A model generated the notes under the pieces. It saw nothing but the letters and a program-made list of their open reading frames with translations. It did no database searches and had not been told where the DNA came from. Shown here piece by piece: positions 33,171 through 41,579 of a stretch of DNA of 64,000 nucleotides (position 1 is the stretch's first letter; the number at the start of each line of letters is the position of its first letter). The stretch comes from Arthrobacter sp. S39 (GTDB taxonomy: Bacteria > Actinomycetota > Actinomycetes > Actinomycetales > Micrococcaceae): assembly GCF_004320525.1 (NCBI RefSeq), contig NZ_SIHX01000005.1:124001-188000 (forward strand), in the 5' to 3' direction. The position numbers and the translations under genes are program-made.

Positions 33171-34082
33171 CTAACCTTTGGTGGCGCCGGCGGTGATGCC
33201 CCGGATCATGGAGCGCTGGAGGAACAGGTAAACCAGCAGGCTGGGGATCATCGCCATGACCGCGCCGGCCAGCAGGACGCCCGGACCAACGGTGGTGTCA
33301 TTCCGGAGGACGGAGAGCGCAACGGTCAGCGTGTAGTCGCTGGGGTCGTTGGCGGCGATGAGGGGGAGCAGGTACTGGTCCCAGACCATCATGAAGCCGA
33401 AGATCCCGATCACGCCCAGGGCAGGCTTGCAGAGCGGCAGGATGATGGTGAACAGCATCCTGAACTCGCCCACGCCGTCCAGCCGTGCGGCTTCCTCGAT
33501 CTCGGCCGGAATCTCCTTCATGAATTCGCTCATGATGAAGATGGAGAAACCCCAAATACCCACCGGCAGGATGACGGCCAGGACGCTTCCGCGCAGGCTG
33601 ACCCCCAGCAGGGGCAGATCGCCCAGCACCAGTGAGAGCGGGATGGCGATCACTTCCTCCGGCAGCATCATGGTCATCAGGACCAGCAGCATGGCGAAGG
33701 CCTGGCCGCGGAATTTCTTCCGGCTCAGGCTGTATGCGGCGAACACGGACACCGTCATCTGCAGGAGGAGCCCGCCGCCGGCAACAACCAGTGAGTTCAG
33801 CAGGTAGCCCCAGAGGCCCTGCTGCTGGGCCGCCTCGAAGTTCTGCAGGGTGAACGATTTCGGCAGCAGCGAGATGTCGGTAGGGCTGGAGTTCCGGTCG
33901 AAGGCCCCTGAAATGATTGCCATGAACGGCAGTGCAAAGATGCAGAACACCAGGATGCAGAGGATGATCCGCAGGGCCATGTTCGTGCCAAAGCGAGGGG
34001 ACCAGCCCAAGGCGGAATCGAAGCGCGAGGAGGCCGAGGGCGTGGATTTCCGCGCGGCGGGGCGGGTGGTGGTCTGGCTCAT
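33171..34082 (-). CDS. Sugar(-acid) ABC transporter permease (MalG-like)
   Basis: 303 residues, six predicted membrane helices after a cytoplasmic N-terminus of about 38 residues. The EAA coupling loop reads EIEEAARLDGVGEFRMLFTI, and the protein ends LFLQRSMIRGITAGATKG, both typical of CUT1 second permeases. Its ATG overlaps the upstream permease stop by 4 bp. The operon also encodes glucarate dehydratase, so aldarates or uronates are the likely cargo. No ATPase gene is present. Confidence 0.93.
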   Translation of the reverse strand: MSQTTTRPAARKSTPSASSRFDSALGWSPRFGTNMALRIILCILVFCIFALPFMAIISGAFDRNSSPTDISLLPKSFTLQNFEAAQQQGLWGYLLNSLVVAGGGLLLQMTVSVFAAYSLSRKKFRGQAFAMLLVLMTMMLPEEVIAIPLSLVLGDLPLLGVSLRGSVLAVILPVGIWGFSIFIMSEFMKEIPAEIEEAARLDGVGEFRMLFTIILPLCKPALGVIGIFGFMMVWDQYLLPLIAANDPSDYTLTVALSVLRNDTTVGPGVLLAGAVMAMIPSLLVYLFLQRSMIRGITAGATKG

Positions 34083-35029
34083 CGTTCTGCCTTCCTTCGG
34101 GCCAGGAGCTGGGTGCCGACGGTCAGGAGGAGCGTGACCACCAGCAGGAGGACGGCCGCGGCCGATGCCACGCCGATGTCATTGCGTTGGAAGCCCAGCG
34201 AGTACATCCGGGTCATCCAGACCTCGGTTGAGCCGGCCGGGCCGCCTCCCGTGAGTACGTACACCTCGGTGAAGCTGCGGAGGCTGCGGATGGCGGCCAG
34301 GGTCAGGACGATCACGATCGAGGGCCGCAGCGCCGGCAGGGTGATGTAGCGGAGCCGCTGCCAGACGGTGGCACCATCCACGCCGGCTGATTCGTAGAGG
34401 GTGCGGTCCACGCCGGTCAGGCCGGCCAGGATGATCACCATGTTGTACGGCGCACCGCTCCAGATGCCGACGACGGCGATGGACCAGAGTGCGGTATCCG
34501 TACCGTTCAGGAACTGGAGCGGTTCCAGTCCCACCCACCCGAGGATGGTGTTCAACGGCCCGTCGGCAGTGGGGAAGTAGAGGATGCGCCAGATCTCGCC
34601 GACGACGGCGAGTGCCGTCACTACGGGCAGGAAGATGGCGGTCCGCAGGACCCAGAGGGACCGGGCCTGGCCCTCCAGCAGGAGGGCCAGGACGAATCCC
34701 ACCACCAGGGCGCCGAGGGTCTGGGTCACGCCCAGGACCACGGTGTGGCCCAGGGCGTCCATGAAGCGGGCGTCCGTGAGGACATTGATGTAGTTGTCGA
34801 AGCCGACGAAAACGTCGCCGAGGAAGGGCTGGACCTTGAAAAGGCTCAGCCGGATTCCCTCGAACATGGGGATGAACTTGAAGTACAGGCCCAATACGGC
34901 TGCCGGCACCAGGAACAGCCAGATGGCCAGGACCTGCTTCCCGTTGACCCGCTTCCTGCCTGACCGTGCCGTCTTGGCGCCCTTGGCTGGAACCAGCGGG
35001 TCCGCTGGCTTTGTTGGCGTGACGGTCAT
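34079..35029 (-). CDS. Sugar(-acid) ABC transporter permease (MalF-like)
   Basis: 316 residues with six predicted helices; the first is QVLAIWLFLVPAAVLGLYFK. The coupling loop RTLYESAGVDGATVWQRLRY is the MalF-type EAA motif. The ATG at 35029 overlaps the binding-protein stop (35026) by 4 bp, and its stop overlaps the next permease start. Binding protein and both permeases are therefore translationally linked. The cargo is inferred from the gudD context. Confidence 0.93.
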   Translation of the reverse strand: MTVTPTKPADPLVPAKGAKTARSGRKRVNGKQVLAIWLFLVPAAVLGLYFKFIPMFEGIRLSLFKVQPFLGDVFVGFDNYINVLTDARFMDALGHTVVLGVTQTLGALVVGFVLALLLEGQARSLWVLRTAIFLPVVTALAVVGEIWRILYFPTADGPLNTILGWVGLEPLQFLNGTDTALWSIAVVGIWSGAPYNMVIILAGLTGVDRTLYESAGVDGATVWQRLRYITLPALRPSIVIVLTLAAIRSLRSFTEVYVLTGGGPAGSTEVWMTRMYSLGFQRNDIGVASAAAVLLLVVTLLLTVGTQLLARRKAER

Positions 35030-36357
35030 GACTTGGCGTTCTGGCTCGTCAGCTCGTCGTTGATGGCCGTATCAAGCGCTTTGAGGCCCGAAGCCACATT
35101 GTCGGCTCCGCAGTCGGACACGATCTTGTTCAGTGCTTCTGCAGCCGCCTGCTTGATGGGGACAAAGTTGATCGCGGAGGGGAAGGCCTTGGAGGAGTCC
35201 TTCAGGGCATCCTGGACTACGCCCCAGCGTGGATCGTTGTAGACGGTGGCGGCATCGACGTCGGCGTTGACCGGGACGCGGACAATGGGCTGCTTGCCGG
35301 CTGTCATGCCTGCCTTCTGGCCGTCGGGGGAGACGAGGTAGTCGATGACCTTCTTGGTCTGGTCCGGCTTGCCGTTGCTGGCGGTGACGTAGATGTTCTC
35401 GCCTTCTGCCAGGACCGTGTTGTCAGCGGAGCCCTTGGGCGCTTCGATGACCTCGTAGGTGTCCTTGCCCAGGGCGGTGTCGAAGGAGGCGAGGTTGTAG
35501 GGGCCGGTGAGGATGATGCCGGTTTTGCCCGTCTGGAAGAACGGGGAGGCGACGCTCGTGGCGGCCGTGAGCGCGCCGGGCTGGGTGTTGCCCGGGGTGC
35601 AGAACTGCTGCTTGATCCAGGTGACACCCTTCTCGGTTTCGGCGCTCGAAGCGGAGGCAGCGTATTTTCCGTCGCCTTCGTCCTTGAGGTAGGACCCCCC
35701 GTCCTGCCAGATGTAGGAGGAAGCCCACCAGCCCAGGTAGCCGCGCTCCGTGGAACCGGGAACGGTCATGCCGTAGGTGTCTGCCTGGCCGTTGCCGTCA
35801 GGGTCCTTAGTGGCGAAGGCTGCGGCCAGGGCGGCCAGGTCCTCCTGGGTCTTGGGGACCGGGAGGCCCAGCTTTTCGCGCCAGTCCTTGCGGATGAGGG
35901 TCACCATGGTCTGCCGGGAGAACGGAACGCCATAGGTGGCGCCGTCCAGGCCCTTGGCCTCATCCCAGAGGGAGTCGGAAATCTTGTCGTTGCCCGTGAC
36001 CGTGGACTTGTCCAGCTTCTGCAGGTAGCCCTGGGCGGTGTAGTTGCCCAGTGCGGCGGAATCGTTGATCACGATGTCCGGCAGGTCCTTTGATGCGGCA
36101 CGGGTCTGGAGCTGCTGGTCCAGGTCGGGGACGCCCTGGAAATTGACCTGCACGCCGGTCTTCGCGGTGAACTCCTTGAACAGGGCGGCGTAAGTGGTGG
36201 CGGCGTCGGTGCCGGCGCGTGCCCAGACTTCAATGGGCTGGCCGTCGTCGGTTGCCGCCGGCACGGAGGACCCCGCGCTGCAGCCTGTGAGGACGGCGGC
36301 GGAGGCGACAGTGACGGCCAAGGCAACGCGGGAACGGGACTTAAACTTCGAATCCAC
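35026..36357 (-). CDS. Substrate-binding lipoprotein of the aldarate/uronate importer
   Basis: 443 residues. A basic start, hydrophobic core and lipobox LTGC (Cys26) mark a lipoprotein. The mature part has CUT1 family-1 features: IEVWARAGTDAATTYAALFK, LDQQLQTRAASKDLPDIVIN, GVPFSRQTMVTLIRKDW and TGIILTGPYNLASF. The GTG start at 36357 follows an AAGGAGA ribosome-binding site, and a perfect TTTACATATGTAAA palindrome abuts this site. It is divergent from the uronate dehydrogenase gene. The combination suggests uptake of galacturonate, glucuronate, glucarate or galactarate. Confidence 0.92.
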   Translation of the reverse strand: MDSKFKSRSRVALAVTVASAAVLTGCSAGSSVPAATDDGQPIEVWARAGTDAATTYAALFKEFTAKTGVQVNFQGVPDLDQQLQTRAASKDLPDIVINDSAALGNYTAQGYLQKLDKSTVTGNDKISDSLWDEAKGLDGATYGVPFSRQTMVTLIRKDWREKLGLPVPKTQEDLAALAAAFATKDPDGNGQADTYGMTVPGSTERGYLGWWASSYIWQDGGSYLKDEGDGKYAASASSAETEKGVTWIKQQFCTPGNTQPGALTAATSVASPFFQTGKTGIILTGPYNLASFDTALGKDTYEVIEAPKGSADNTVLAEGENIYVTASNGKPDQTKKVIDYLVSPDGQKAGMTAGKQPIVRVPVNADVDAATVYNDPRWGVVQDALKDSSKAFPSAINFVPIKQAAAEALNKIVSDCGADNVASGLKALDTAINDELTSQNAKS

Positions 36358-36370
36358 TCTGATTCTCCTT

Positions 36371-36384
36371 TTTACATATGTAAA
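36371..36384. promoter_or_regulatory. Palindromic operator between the importer and uronate dehydrogenase genes
   Basis: TTTACATATGTAAA is a perfect 14-bp palindrome 13 bp before the binding-protein start, touching its ribosome-binding site, and 73 bp before the uronate dehydrogenase start. The position suits control of both divergent transcripts. The IclR regulator gene in the udh transcript is the nearest candidate; a GntR-type protein encoded elsewhere would also fit the site. Confidence 0.6.
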
Positions 36385-36457
36385 TTGATGTTATCCTGTG
36401 AAACCTACTTTATGAGAGTATGATCATGGTCACAGGCTGTCAACCGTCGGAGGAATC

Positions 36458-37291
36458 TTGTCTGCAGCACCGAACCCCCAGACCATCGCCCTGACCGGCG
36501 GGGCCGGCATGATGGCCACACTGCTGCGGCCATACCTCGCCGACGCCGGTCATACGGTGCGGTTGCTGGACCTCGCGGAAGCCGCCGCCCCCGGCCCCAA
36601 CGAATCCGTCCACGTGGGATCAGTGGCCGATCCCGTGTTCATGACGGGCGCACTCAAGGGCGCCACCGCCGTCGTCCACCTCGGCGGCCTGCACCGCGAG
36701 AAGGCCTGGGCGGACCTGGTGGCAACCAACATCACCGGCACCCAGGTGACCCTGGAAGCGGCGCGAATCAACGGCGTCGGACGCGTCCTCCTGGCCAGCT
36801 CGACGCATGCTGTGGGCTTCCACCCCACGGAAGCGGCGGCACAGGATGCGGTACTTATTCCGCGGCCGGACACCTACTACGGCGTCAGCAAAGCCGCGGT
36901 GGAGGCTCTGGGCAGCCTCTACGCCGACAAGTACGGCATGAAAGTGGTCAGCGCCCGGATCGGCACCGGCGGCGAACGGCCGGGGAACGTCCGGACGCTG
37001 GGTTCCTGGCTGTCGCCGGCCGATTCCTACCGTTTGGTGGAAGCCACCCTGAACGATCTGGGGGCACCAGGGCACCACGTGGTGTGGGCCGTTTCCGCAA
37101 ATACCCGCGGGTGGGCAAGCCTCGAGGCCGGCCGCTGCATCGGATTCGAGCCGGTGGATGACGCGGAAGCATTTGCCGAAGGCGTGGATACCGCGGCGCA
37201 GGACAGTTGGGCAGGCCTGCTGGGCGGCTTCTGGGCCAGTGAGGGCCATAAGGTAGGGATGGACAACTACCCGGAGCTGGCGGGCAAATGA
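36458..37291 (+). CDS. udh: Uronate dehydrogenase (NAD-dependent, SDR family)
   Basis: 277 residues from TTG 36458, preceded by GGAGGAA. It oxidises D-galacturonate or D-glucuronate at C1 to the aldarolactone, which opens to galactarate or glucarate. The extended-SDR pattern is present: glycine motif ALTGGAGMMATLLRPYL, VVHLGGLHREK, the ASSTHAVGFHP serine region, and catalytic Tyr141 and Lys145 in YYGVSKAAVEAL. RIGTGGERPGNVRTLGSWLS matches known uronate dehydrogenases. Placement opposite a glucarate dehydratase operon supports an oxidative uronate route. The next gene overlaps its stop. Confidence 0.9.
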   Translation: MSAAPNPQTIALTGGAGMMATLLRPYLADAGHTVRLLDLAEAAAPGPNESVHVGSVADPVFMTGALKGATAVVHLGGLHREKAWADLVATNITGTQVTLEAARINGVGRVLLASSTHAVGFHPTEAAAQDAVLIPRPDTYYGVSKAAVEALGSLYADKYGMKVVSARIGTGGERPGNVRTLGSWLSPADSYRLVEATLNDLGAPGHHVVWAVSANTRGWASLEAGRCIGFEPVDDAEAFAEGVDTAAQDSWAGLLGGFWASEGHKVGMDNYPELAGK

Positions 37292-37332
37292 ATGTGGCGA
37301 AGGCCCGGGTTGTGGGACGAGGGGGAGCAAAG

Positions 37333-38142
37333 ATGACACCGCTGGAAGCGCAGCCAGGCGCCGGTGATGGTGCGGCGGGAGACGTAAAACTGGTTAAATC
37401 CGCTGAGCGCACGATCGCAATCCTTGAATTGCTGGCGGCCGCCCCCCAGCCCCTGACGACGGCTGAAATCTTCAGGCTGACCGGATACCCGCGGTCCAGC
37501 CTGCACTGGCTCCTGCTCACGCTGCTGGAGCTCAACTGGATTGAACAGACCGCGGAAGGCGGCTACCGGATCGGAGCCCACGCACTGCTGTGCGGCACGG
37601 CCTACCTGGACCGGGACCCGGTCATGGAACACGTCTCGGCTGTCCTTGAAAAGGTCCGGAACGCCACCACCTTCACCACGCACTATGCCCGGCTGGACCG
37701 TTCGGATGTCATCTACCTGGCCACGCGCCAGGCCGTTGACCGCAGGCGGCTTTCGTCCCGCGTCGGCCGGAAGCTGCCTGCCCAGGTGACGGCGCTGGGC
37801 AAGGCCATCCTGTCCGAGCTGACCGACGCGGAGGTCCGCCAGCGGATCGGTGCCGGTCCCTACGAGCGGCTCACGCCCAATACGGTGCCGGACTTCGAAG
37901 CGTTGCAGGCTGAACTGGCGGTGTTCCGCCGGACCGGCCACTCCGTGGAGAGGGAACAGAACACTGTGGGACTCTGCTGCGTCAGTGTGGTGGTGCCGTA
38001 CCGGATCCCGGGCACAGATGCCATCAGCTGCTCCATTCCCACCGAACTCGCTACGGAGGAAGTCCTCCGCGACACCGTGGCCACCCTGGAAGCGGCCGCC
38101 GCTGAGCTGGCCAGAACCCTGCGGGTTGCCGGAATCCGCTAG
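37333..38142 (+). CDS. IclR family transcriptional regulator (uronate locus)
   Basis: 269 residues from ATG 37333, chosen for the GGGGGAG ribosome-binding site five bases before it; an in-frame ATG at 37288 that overlaps the udh stop is the alternative. The N-terminal winged helix (LVKSAERTIAILELLAAAPQ, then TTAEIFRLTGYPRSSLHWLL) and the C-terminal effector domain (LSSRVGRKLPAQVTALGKAI, GLCCVSVVVPYR) are typical IclR. It is the obvious candidate regulator of udh and the divergent gudD operon. Its stop shares the tetranucleotide CTAG with the stop of the convergent response-regulator gene. Confidence 0.92.
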   Translation: MTPLEAQPGAGDGAAGDVKLVKSAERTIAILELLAAAPQPLTTAEIFRLTGYPRSSLHWLLLTLLELNWIEQTAEGGYRIGAHALLCGTAYLDRDPVMEHVSAVLEKVRNATTFTTHYARLDRSDVIYLATRQAVDRRRLSSRVGRKLPAQVTALGKAILSELTDAEVRQRIGAGPYERLTPNTVPDFEALQAELAVFRRTGHSVEREQNTVGLCCVSVVVPYRIPGTDAISCSIPTELATEEVLRDTVATLEAAAAELARTLRVAGIR

Positions 38143-38765
38143 CGCATGCCCTCCCGGCGGATGGCCGTGGCGATCGCCGCGGCCCGGGTCTCCACTCCGA
38201 GCTTGGCGTAAATGTGCGCCAAATGCGTTTTGACCGTCGCCTCGGAAATGAAGAGCCGCTGGCCGAGCTCCCGGTTGCTGAGCCCCTCGGTCAGGAGGCT
38301 CAGAAGCTCAGCTTCCCGCGGCGTCAGGACCTCGTCCGGATTGCGGAGCTGCTGGAAGAGGCGCGAGGCCACCGGCGCGCTCATCACGCTCTTTCCCTGT
38401 ACTGCTCCACGGATGGCGGCGAATATTTCATCCGGGGAAGCGTCCTTGAGCAGGTAGCCCATGGCCCCGGCATCCACTGCCCGGACGATGTCCGCATCCG
38501 AATCGTAGGTGGTGAACACCAGGATGGCCTGCCGGCCGTTGCGCTGCCGCAGCGCCCTGATGGCCTCGATCCCGTCCATTCCGGCGCCCATGGCCAGGTC
38601 CATCACCACCACGGCGGGGGAATGCTGTTCCACCAGCTCCAGGGCCTCCTCGCCGGAGGCAGCCTCGGCCACCACGTCAAAATCGGGCTGCGTGCCCAGC
38701 AGCGCCTTGAGGCCGCTCCGGACCACCAAGTGGTCATCCACCAGGAGCACGCTGATGGTGGTCAT
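38139..38765 (-). CDS. Response regulator, NarL/LuxR type
   Basis: 208 residues. Receiver domain 1-120 with acidic pocket Asp10-Asp11, phospho-acceptor Asp56 in VVVMDLAMG, and the switch Thr and Lys in VFTTYDSD and YLLKDASP. A LuxR-type helix-turn-helix closes the protein (LTPREAELLSLLTEGLSNRE, then LFISEATVKTHLAHIYAKLG). Its ATG overlaps the stop of the histidine-kinase gene (ATGA). The pair is divergent from a secreted haem-binding protein gene, the arrangement seen for SenS/SenR/HbpS in Streptomyces, which hints at a redox or haem signal (inference). Confidence 0.94.
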   Translation of the reverse strand: MTTISVLLVDDHLVVRSGLKALLGTQPDFDVVAEAASGEEALELVEQHSPAVVVMDLAMGAGMDGIEAIRALRQRNGRQAILVFTTYDSDADIVRAVDAGAMGYLLKDASPDEIFAAIRGAVQGKSVMSAPVASRLFQQLRNPDEVLTPREAELLSLLTEGLSNRELGQRLFISEATVKTHLAHIYAKLGVETRAAAIATAIRREGMR

Positions 38766-40006
38766 GCGTCGCCCCGGTTTTCTTGCTGCAGTGCTGGCGC
38801 TGGCTGCGCCCGAGCCGGCAGTTGTGCTGCCACAACGGTCCCTTCGCCGGGTGAACTTTCCACCGAGAATACGCCTCCCAGTTGCTCCACCCGCTGGCGC
38901 ATGGCGCGCAGCCCGTAGCCTCCGGCGTCCGACGGCGGTGCTGCCGCCAACGGATCAAAGCCGGTCCCGTCGTCGTAAATGTCCAGGGTGACGGAGTCCG
39001 GGAGGAATCCCAGCGTCAGGGTTGTCGTGGCGGCGTGTGCGTGCTGCTGGATGTTCGCGGACGCGCTCTGGACCACGCGCAGCAGGGTGTGCCGGACCTC
39101 AGCGGGAACGGTCCTCGGCTCACCGGTGACCAGGAGGCGGGCCTGCGGGACGTACTGCGTGGCCGCCTGGTGCAGGGCCTCGGGCAGCGGCGACGCCTCA
39201 AGGCCCGGGGCGGCGAGTTCGTGGACCAGGCTGCGCGTCTCGGCAAGGTTCCGGCGCAGGAGCTCCGTGGCCTGGGTGAGCTCCTGGCGCGATGCCTGGC
39301 CTGGCCACGAACGGTCAGCGGCCTCCAATAGGAGCAGGCTGCTGGCCAGGCCCTGCGTCACGGTGTCGTGGATCTCGCGCGATACCCGTTCGCGTTCGGC
39401 GATGGTGCCCGCCCGGCGCTCGCTGGCCGCCAGCTGACCCTGCGCCAGCGATACCTCGGCATGGAGGCGCCGCTGCTCCGCGGCGTCGTGCTCGATCCGG
39501 TCATAAATCAGGGTCAGCATCGCGCCGACAGCGAGCGGCCCCAGCAGCATCGCGAGGTCCGTGCCGTCGCTGAGCCGGAACAGCCCGACGGCGGTGGCGG
39601 CCGCCGTCGCGCCCGCCGCCACGTAGCCCACAGCGCCTCGAAAAGCGGTGCGGCACAGGAAGAAAATCGCAAAGGAGCACCACGCGAAGCTGGGTGCGGC
39701 GATGACCAGGGCTGCCCAGACGGCTACAAACACCAGCATCCAGACTGCCCACGGGCGTCCCTGCCGGGCCAGGACGGCGATCACGGCATACAGCGCGAAC
39801 ACCGCTCCTGCCAGTCCGAGGACCAGGAGGTTGTCCGGCAGGCTGTGCCGCATTGCATAGCGGACGGCCGAGGCCACAAGCAGGACAGCGAAGCCCAGGT
39901 GGACGGCGGCGTCGATCCGGCCGAGCCGGCCGGCTGCCGGGGCAGGGTGGGCAGGCAGGGCGGATCCTGTAGTCAGGGTTTCAGGGGGAGGGGCAGGGGA
40001 TGGCAT
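38762..40006 (-). CDS. Sensor histidine kinase, NarL-partner type
   Basis: 414 residues. The first 165 residues hold five to six membrane helices with very short loops, so there is no large extracellular sensor. The HisKA_3 helix carries phospho-acceptor His213 in SREIHDTVTQGLASSLLLLE, and the ATPase domain ends in YDDGTGFDP and GGYGLRAMRQRVEQLGG with SSPGEGTVV. A kinase with no extracellular sensor of its own often needs an accessory protein. The divergent neighbour is a secreted HbpS/GlcG-like protein, which in Streptomyces is such an accessory. Confidence 0.93.
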   Translation of the reverse strand: MPSPAPPPETLTTGSALPAHPAPAAGRLGRIDAAVHLGFAVLLVASAVRYAMRHSLPDNLLVLGLAGAVFALYAVIAVLARQGRPWAVWMLVFVAVWAALVIAAPSFAWCSFAIFFLCRTAFRGAVGYVAAGATAAATAVGLFRLSDGTDLAMLLGPLAVGAMLTLIYDRIEHDAAEQRRLHAEVSLAQGQLAASERRAGTIAERERVSREIHDTVTQGLASSLLLLEAADRSWPGQASRQELTQATELLRRNLAETRSLVHELAAPGLEASPLPEALHQAATQYVPQARLLVTGEPRTVPAEVRHTLLRVVQSASANIQQHAHAATTTLTLGFLPDSVTLDIYDDGTGFDPLAAAPPSDAGGYGLRAMRQRVEQLGGVFSVESSPGEGTVVAAQLPARAQPAPALQQENRGDA

Positions 40007-40223
40007 GGGGTCCGGTTCAGGTCAGGGGAGTTCCTCTCCCATGCTATTGCCCGCACCGTTGCTGGTCTCTCAGCCTTTTGGCTGATGCTGCTGGCCTTCC
40101 GGGGGAGCGGGGCGCAGCCGAAGGCCCGATGTTTGTTCCGGCAGGCCTGGACAGGATGGAGGGAGCCGATGCCCGTTCCAAGGGATCCCATCATCGTGAG
40201 TCCATCAGCATGAGGAGAACACC

Positions 40224-40823
40224 GTGAAGAAGTCCGACAAGATTGCCGCCGCCGCTGCCGCCGGAGCGTTGCTGCTCACCGGTGGTCTGACCGCCGCAGC
40301 CAATGCCGGTACCAGCCAGGCGGCCGCCCAGGCAGCGGTGCCGGCGCCCGCTGCTGTGCCCGCCGTCGATATCCCGCAGGCACCGGAAACCGTGGTGGCG
40401 CAGAACCGCATCAGTGTTGGCGCCTCGTCCCATGCCGTCAGCGCAGCCCTCGCCAAATGCCAGGCGGACAAGCTGCCGTTCGTCACAGTGGCCCTCGTGG
40501 ACCGGTTCGGAACCGTCCAGGCGCTCCTTCGCGGGGACAACGCCGCCGAGCACACGATCGAAGCAGCCAAGCAGAAGGCCTACACCGCGGCTGCTTTCGG
40601 TGCGCCCACGAGTGAGCTGGCCAAGCGCATCAACGGCAACGGACCCAGCATCGCTGACCTCCCCGGCACCCTGTTCCTCGCCGGTGGCGTCCCGCTCAAG
40701 GTCAACGGCGTCTCGGTGGCGGGCATCGGCGTGGGCGGCGCCCCCGACGGCACCCTGGACGAAGCCTGCGCCACCGCCGGCGCCGACGCGATCGCCGCGC
40801 TCGCAGCCGGCCCGGCCAAGTAG
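40224..40823 (+). CDS. Secreted haem-binding protein, HbpS/GlcG family
   Basis: 199 residues from GTG 40224 (GAGGAGAA precedes it). A Sec signal peptide (KKSDKIAAAAAAGALLLTGG and on to an ANA-type cut near 30) is followed by an Ala/Pro-rich linker and the GlcG/HbpS domain (about 70-199): FVTVALVDRFGTVQALLRGD, TIEAAKQKAYTAAAFGAPTS and PLKVNGVSVAGIGVGGAPDG. HbpS of Streptomyces reticuli is an extracellular haem-binding partner of the SenS/SenR two-component system. Here a NarL-type pair is divergently encoded next door across 217 bp. Whether this protein binds haem is unproven. Confidence 0.88.
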   Translation: MKKSDKIAAAAAAGALLLTGGLTAAANAGTSQAAAQAAVPAPAAVPAVDIPQAPETVVAQNRISVGASSHAVSAALAKCQADKLPFVTVALVDRFGTVQALLRGDNAAEHTIEAAKQKAYTAAAFGAPTSELAKRINGNGPSIADLPGTLFLAGGVPLKVNGVSVAGIGVGGAPDGTLDEACATAGADAIAALAAGPAK

Positions 40824-40833
40824 GCTCGGCTCC

Positions 40834-41565
40834 ATGAGGCGGTTCAGGACCTGGCGGTTGAAGAACCGGCGCCGGGCACGCAGCACGGCGGCTGTACTGA
40901 TTGTGGCGGGCGGCGTGGCAGTGTGCCTCGCGGCCTGCCAGACGGTTCCCGGCGAGGCACCACGGGTGGAGGCGCCGCCGTCGTCCGTCCTGCCGGGTCC
41001 TGGGACCTCCGCTCCCGCCCCGTCTGCTTCAACTCCGGCTCCCACCAAGCCGCCTGCCTTGTCCGCCGAGGCGCAGGCCCGGCTCGACCAGGGACTGATC
41101 GCCGCCGCGAAGGCCAACAACGTGGCGCTGGTGGCTGAGCTCATTGGCCGCGGCGGGAGCGTGAACGCCAAGGACGCGATCCAGGACTCCGCGTTCCTCT
41201 ACGCCGGGGCCGAGGGCTTCAACGAGGTCCTCCAGCTGACCCTGGCGGCCGGCGCCGACGTCGCCAGCACCAACCGCTACGGCGGGACAGCCCTGATCCC
41301 GGCCAGTGAACACGGCCATGTGGAGACGGTCCGCATCCTGCTGGCCGAAGGCGTGCCCGTCAACCATGTAAACAACCTGGGCTGGACCGCCATGCAGGAG
41401 GCCATCCTGCTCAACGACGGCGGGCCCAGGCAGCAGGAGGTGGTCCGGCTGCTGCTCGAGGCCGGCGGGGATCCGAACATCCGGGATCCCGAGGGCCGCA
41501 CGGCCCTGCAGAACGCCGAACGGCTGGGCTTTGCCGAGATCGCCAACCTGATCCGCGATCGCTAG
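40834..41565 (+). CDS. Ankyrin-repeat lipoprotein
   Basis: 243 residues from ATG 40834, 10 bp after the haem-binding gene. A basic N-terminus, a hydrophobic helix and lipobox LAAC (Cys35) are followed by a Pro/Ser/Ala linker (about 40-75). Four to five ankyrin repeats follow (from about 85), with NNVALVAELIGRGGSVNAKD, GGTALIPASEHGHVETVRIL and EVVRLLLEAGGDPNIRDPEG. The protein should be exposed outside the membrane. In Pseudomonas a periplasmic ankyrin protein (AnkB) supports catalase in oxidative stress, so pairing with a haem-binding protein is suggestive only. Confidence 0.88.
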   Translation: MRRFRTWRLKNRRRARSTAAVLIVAGGVAVCLAACQTVPGEAPRVEAPPSSVLPGPGTSAPAPSASTPAPTKPPALSAEAQARLDQGLIAAAKANNVALVAELIGRGGSVNAKDAIQDSAFLYAGAEGFNEVLQLTLAAGADVASTNRYGGTALIPASEHGHVETVRILLAEGVPVNHVNNLGWTAMQEAILLNDGGPRQQEVVRLLLEAGGDPNIRDPEGRTALQNAERLGFAEIANLIRDR

Positions 41566-41579
41566 CGCTGCCGGTCACC

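Noticed and set aside
40070..40085. Hairpin TCAGCC-TTTT-GGCTGA upstream of the haem-binding gene
   Set aside because: A 6-bp stem between divergent promoters can arise by chance; no second copy or other support.
40303..40833. Reading the ankyrin protein as a longer protein that overlaps the haem-binding gene
   Set aside because: The first 177 codons are the +1 shadow of the haem-binding gene. ATG 40834 gives a clear lipoprotein signal.
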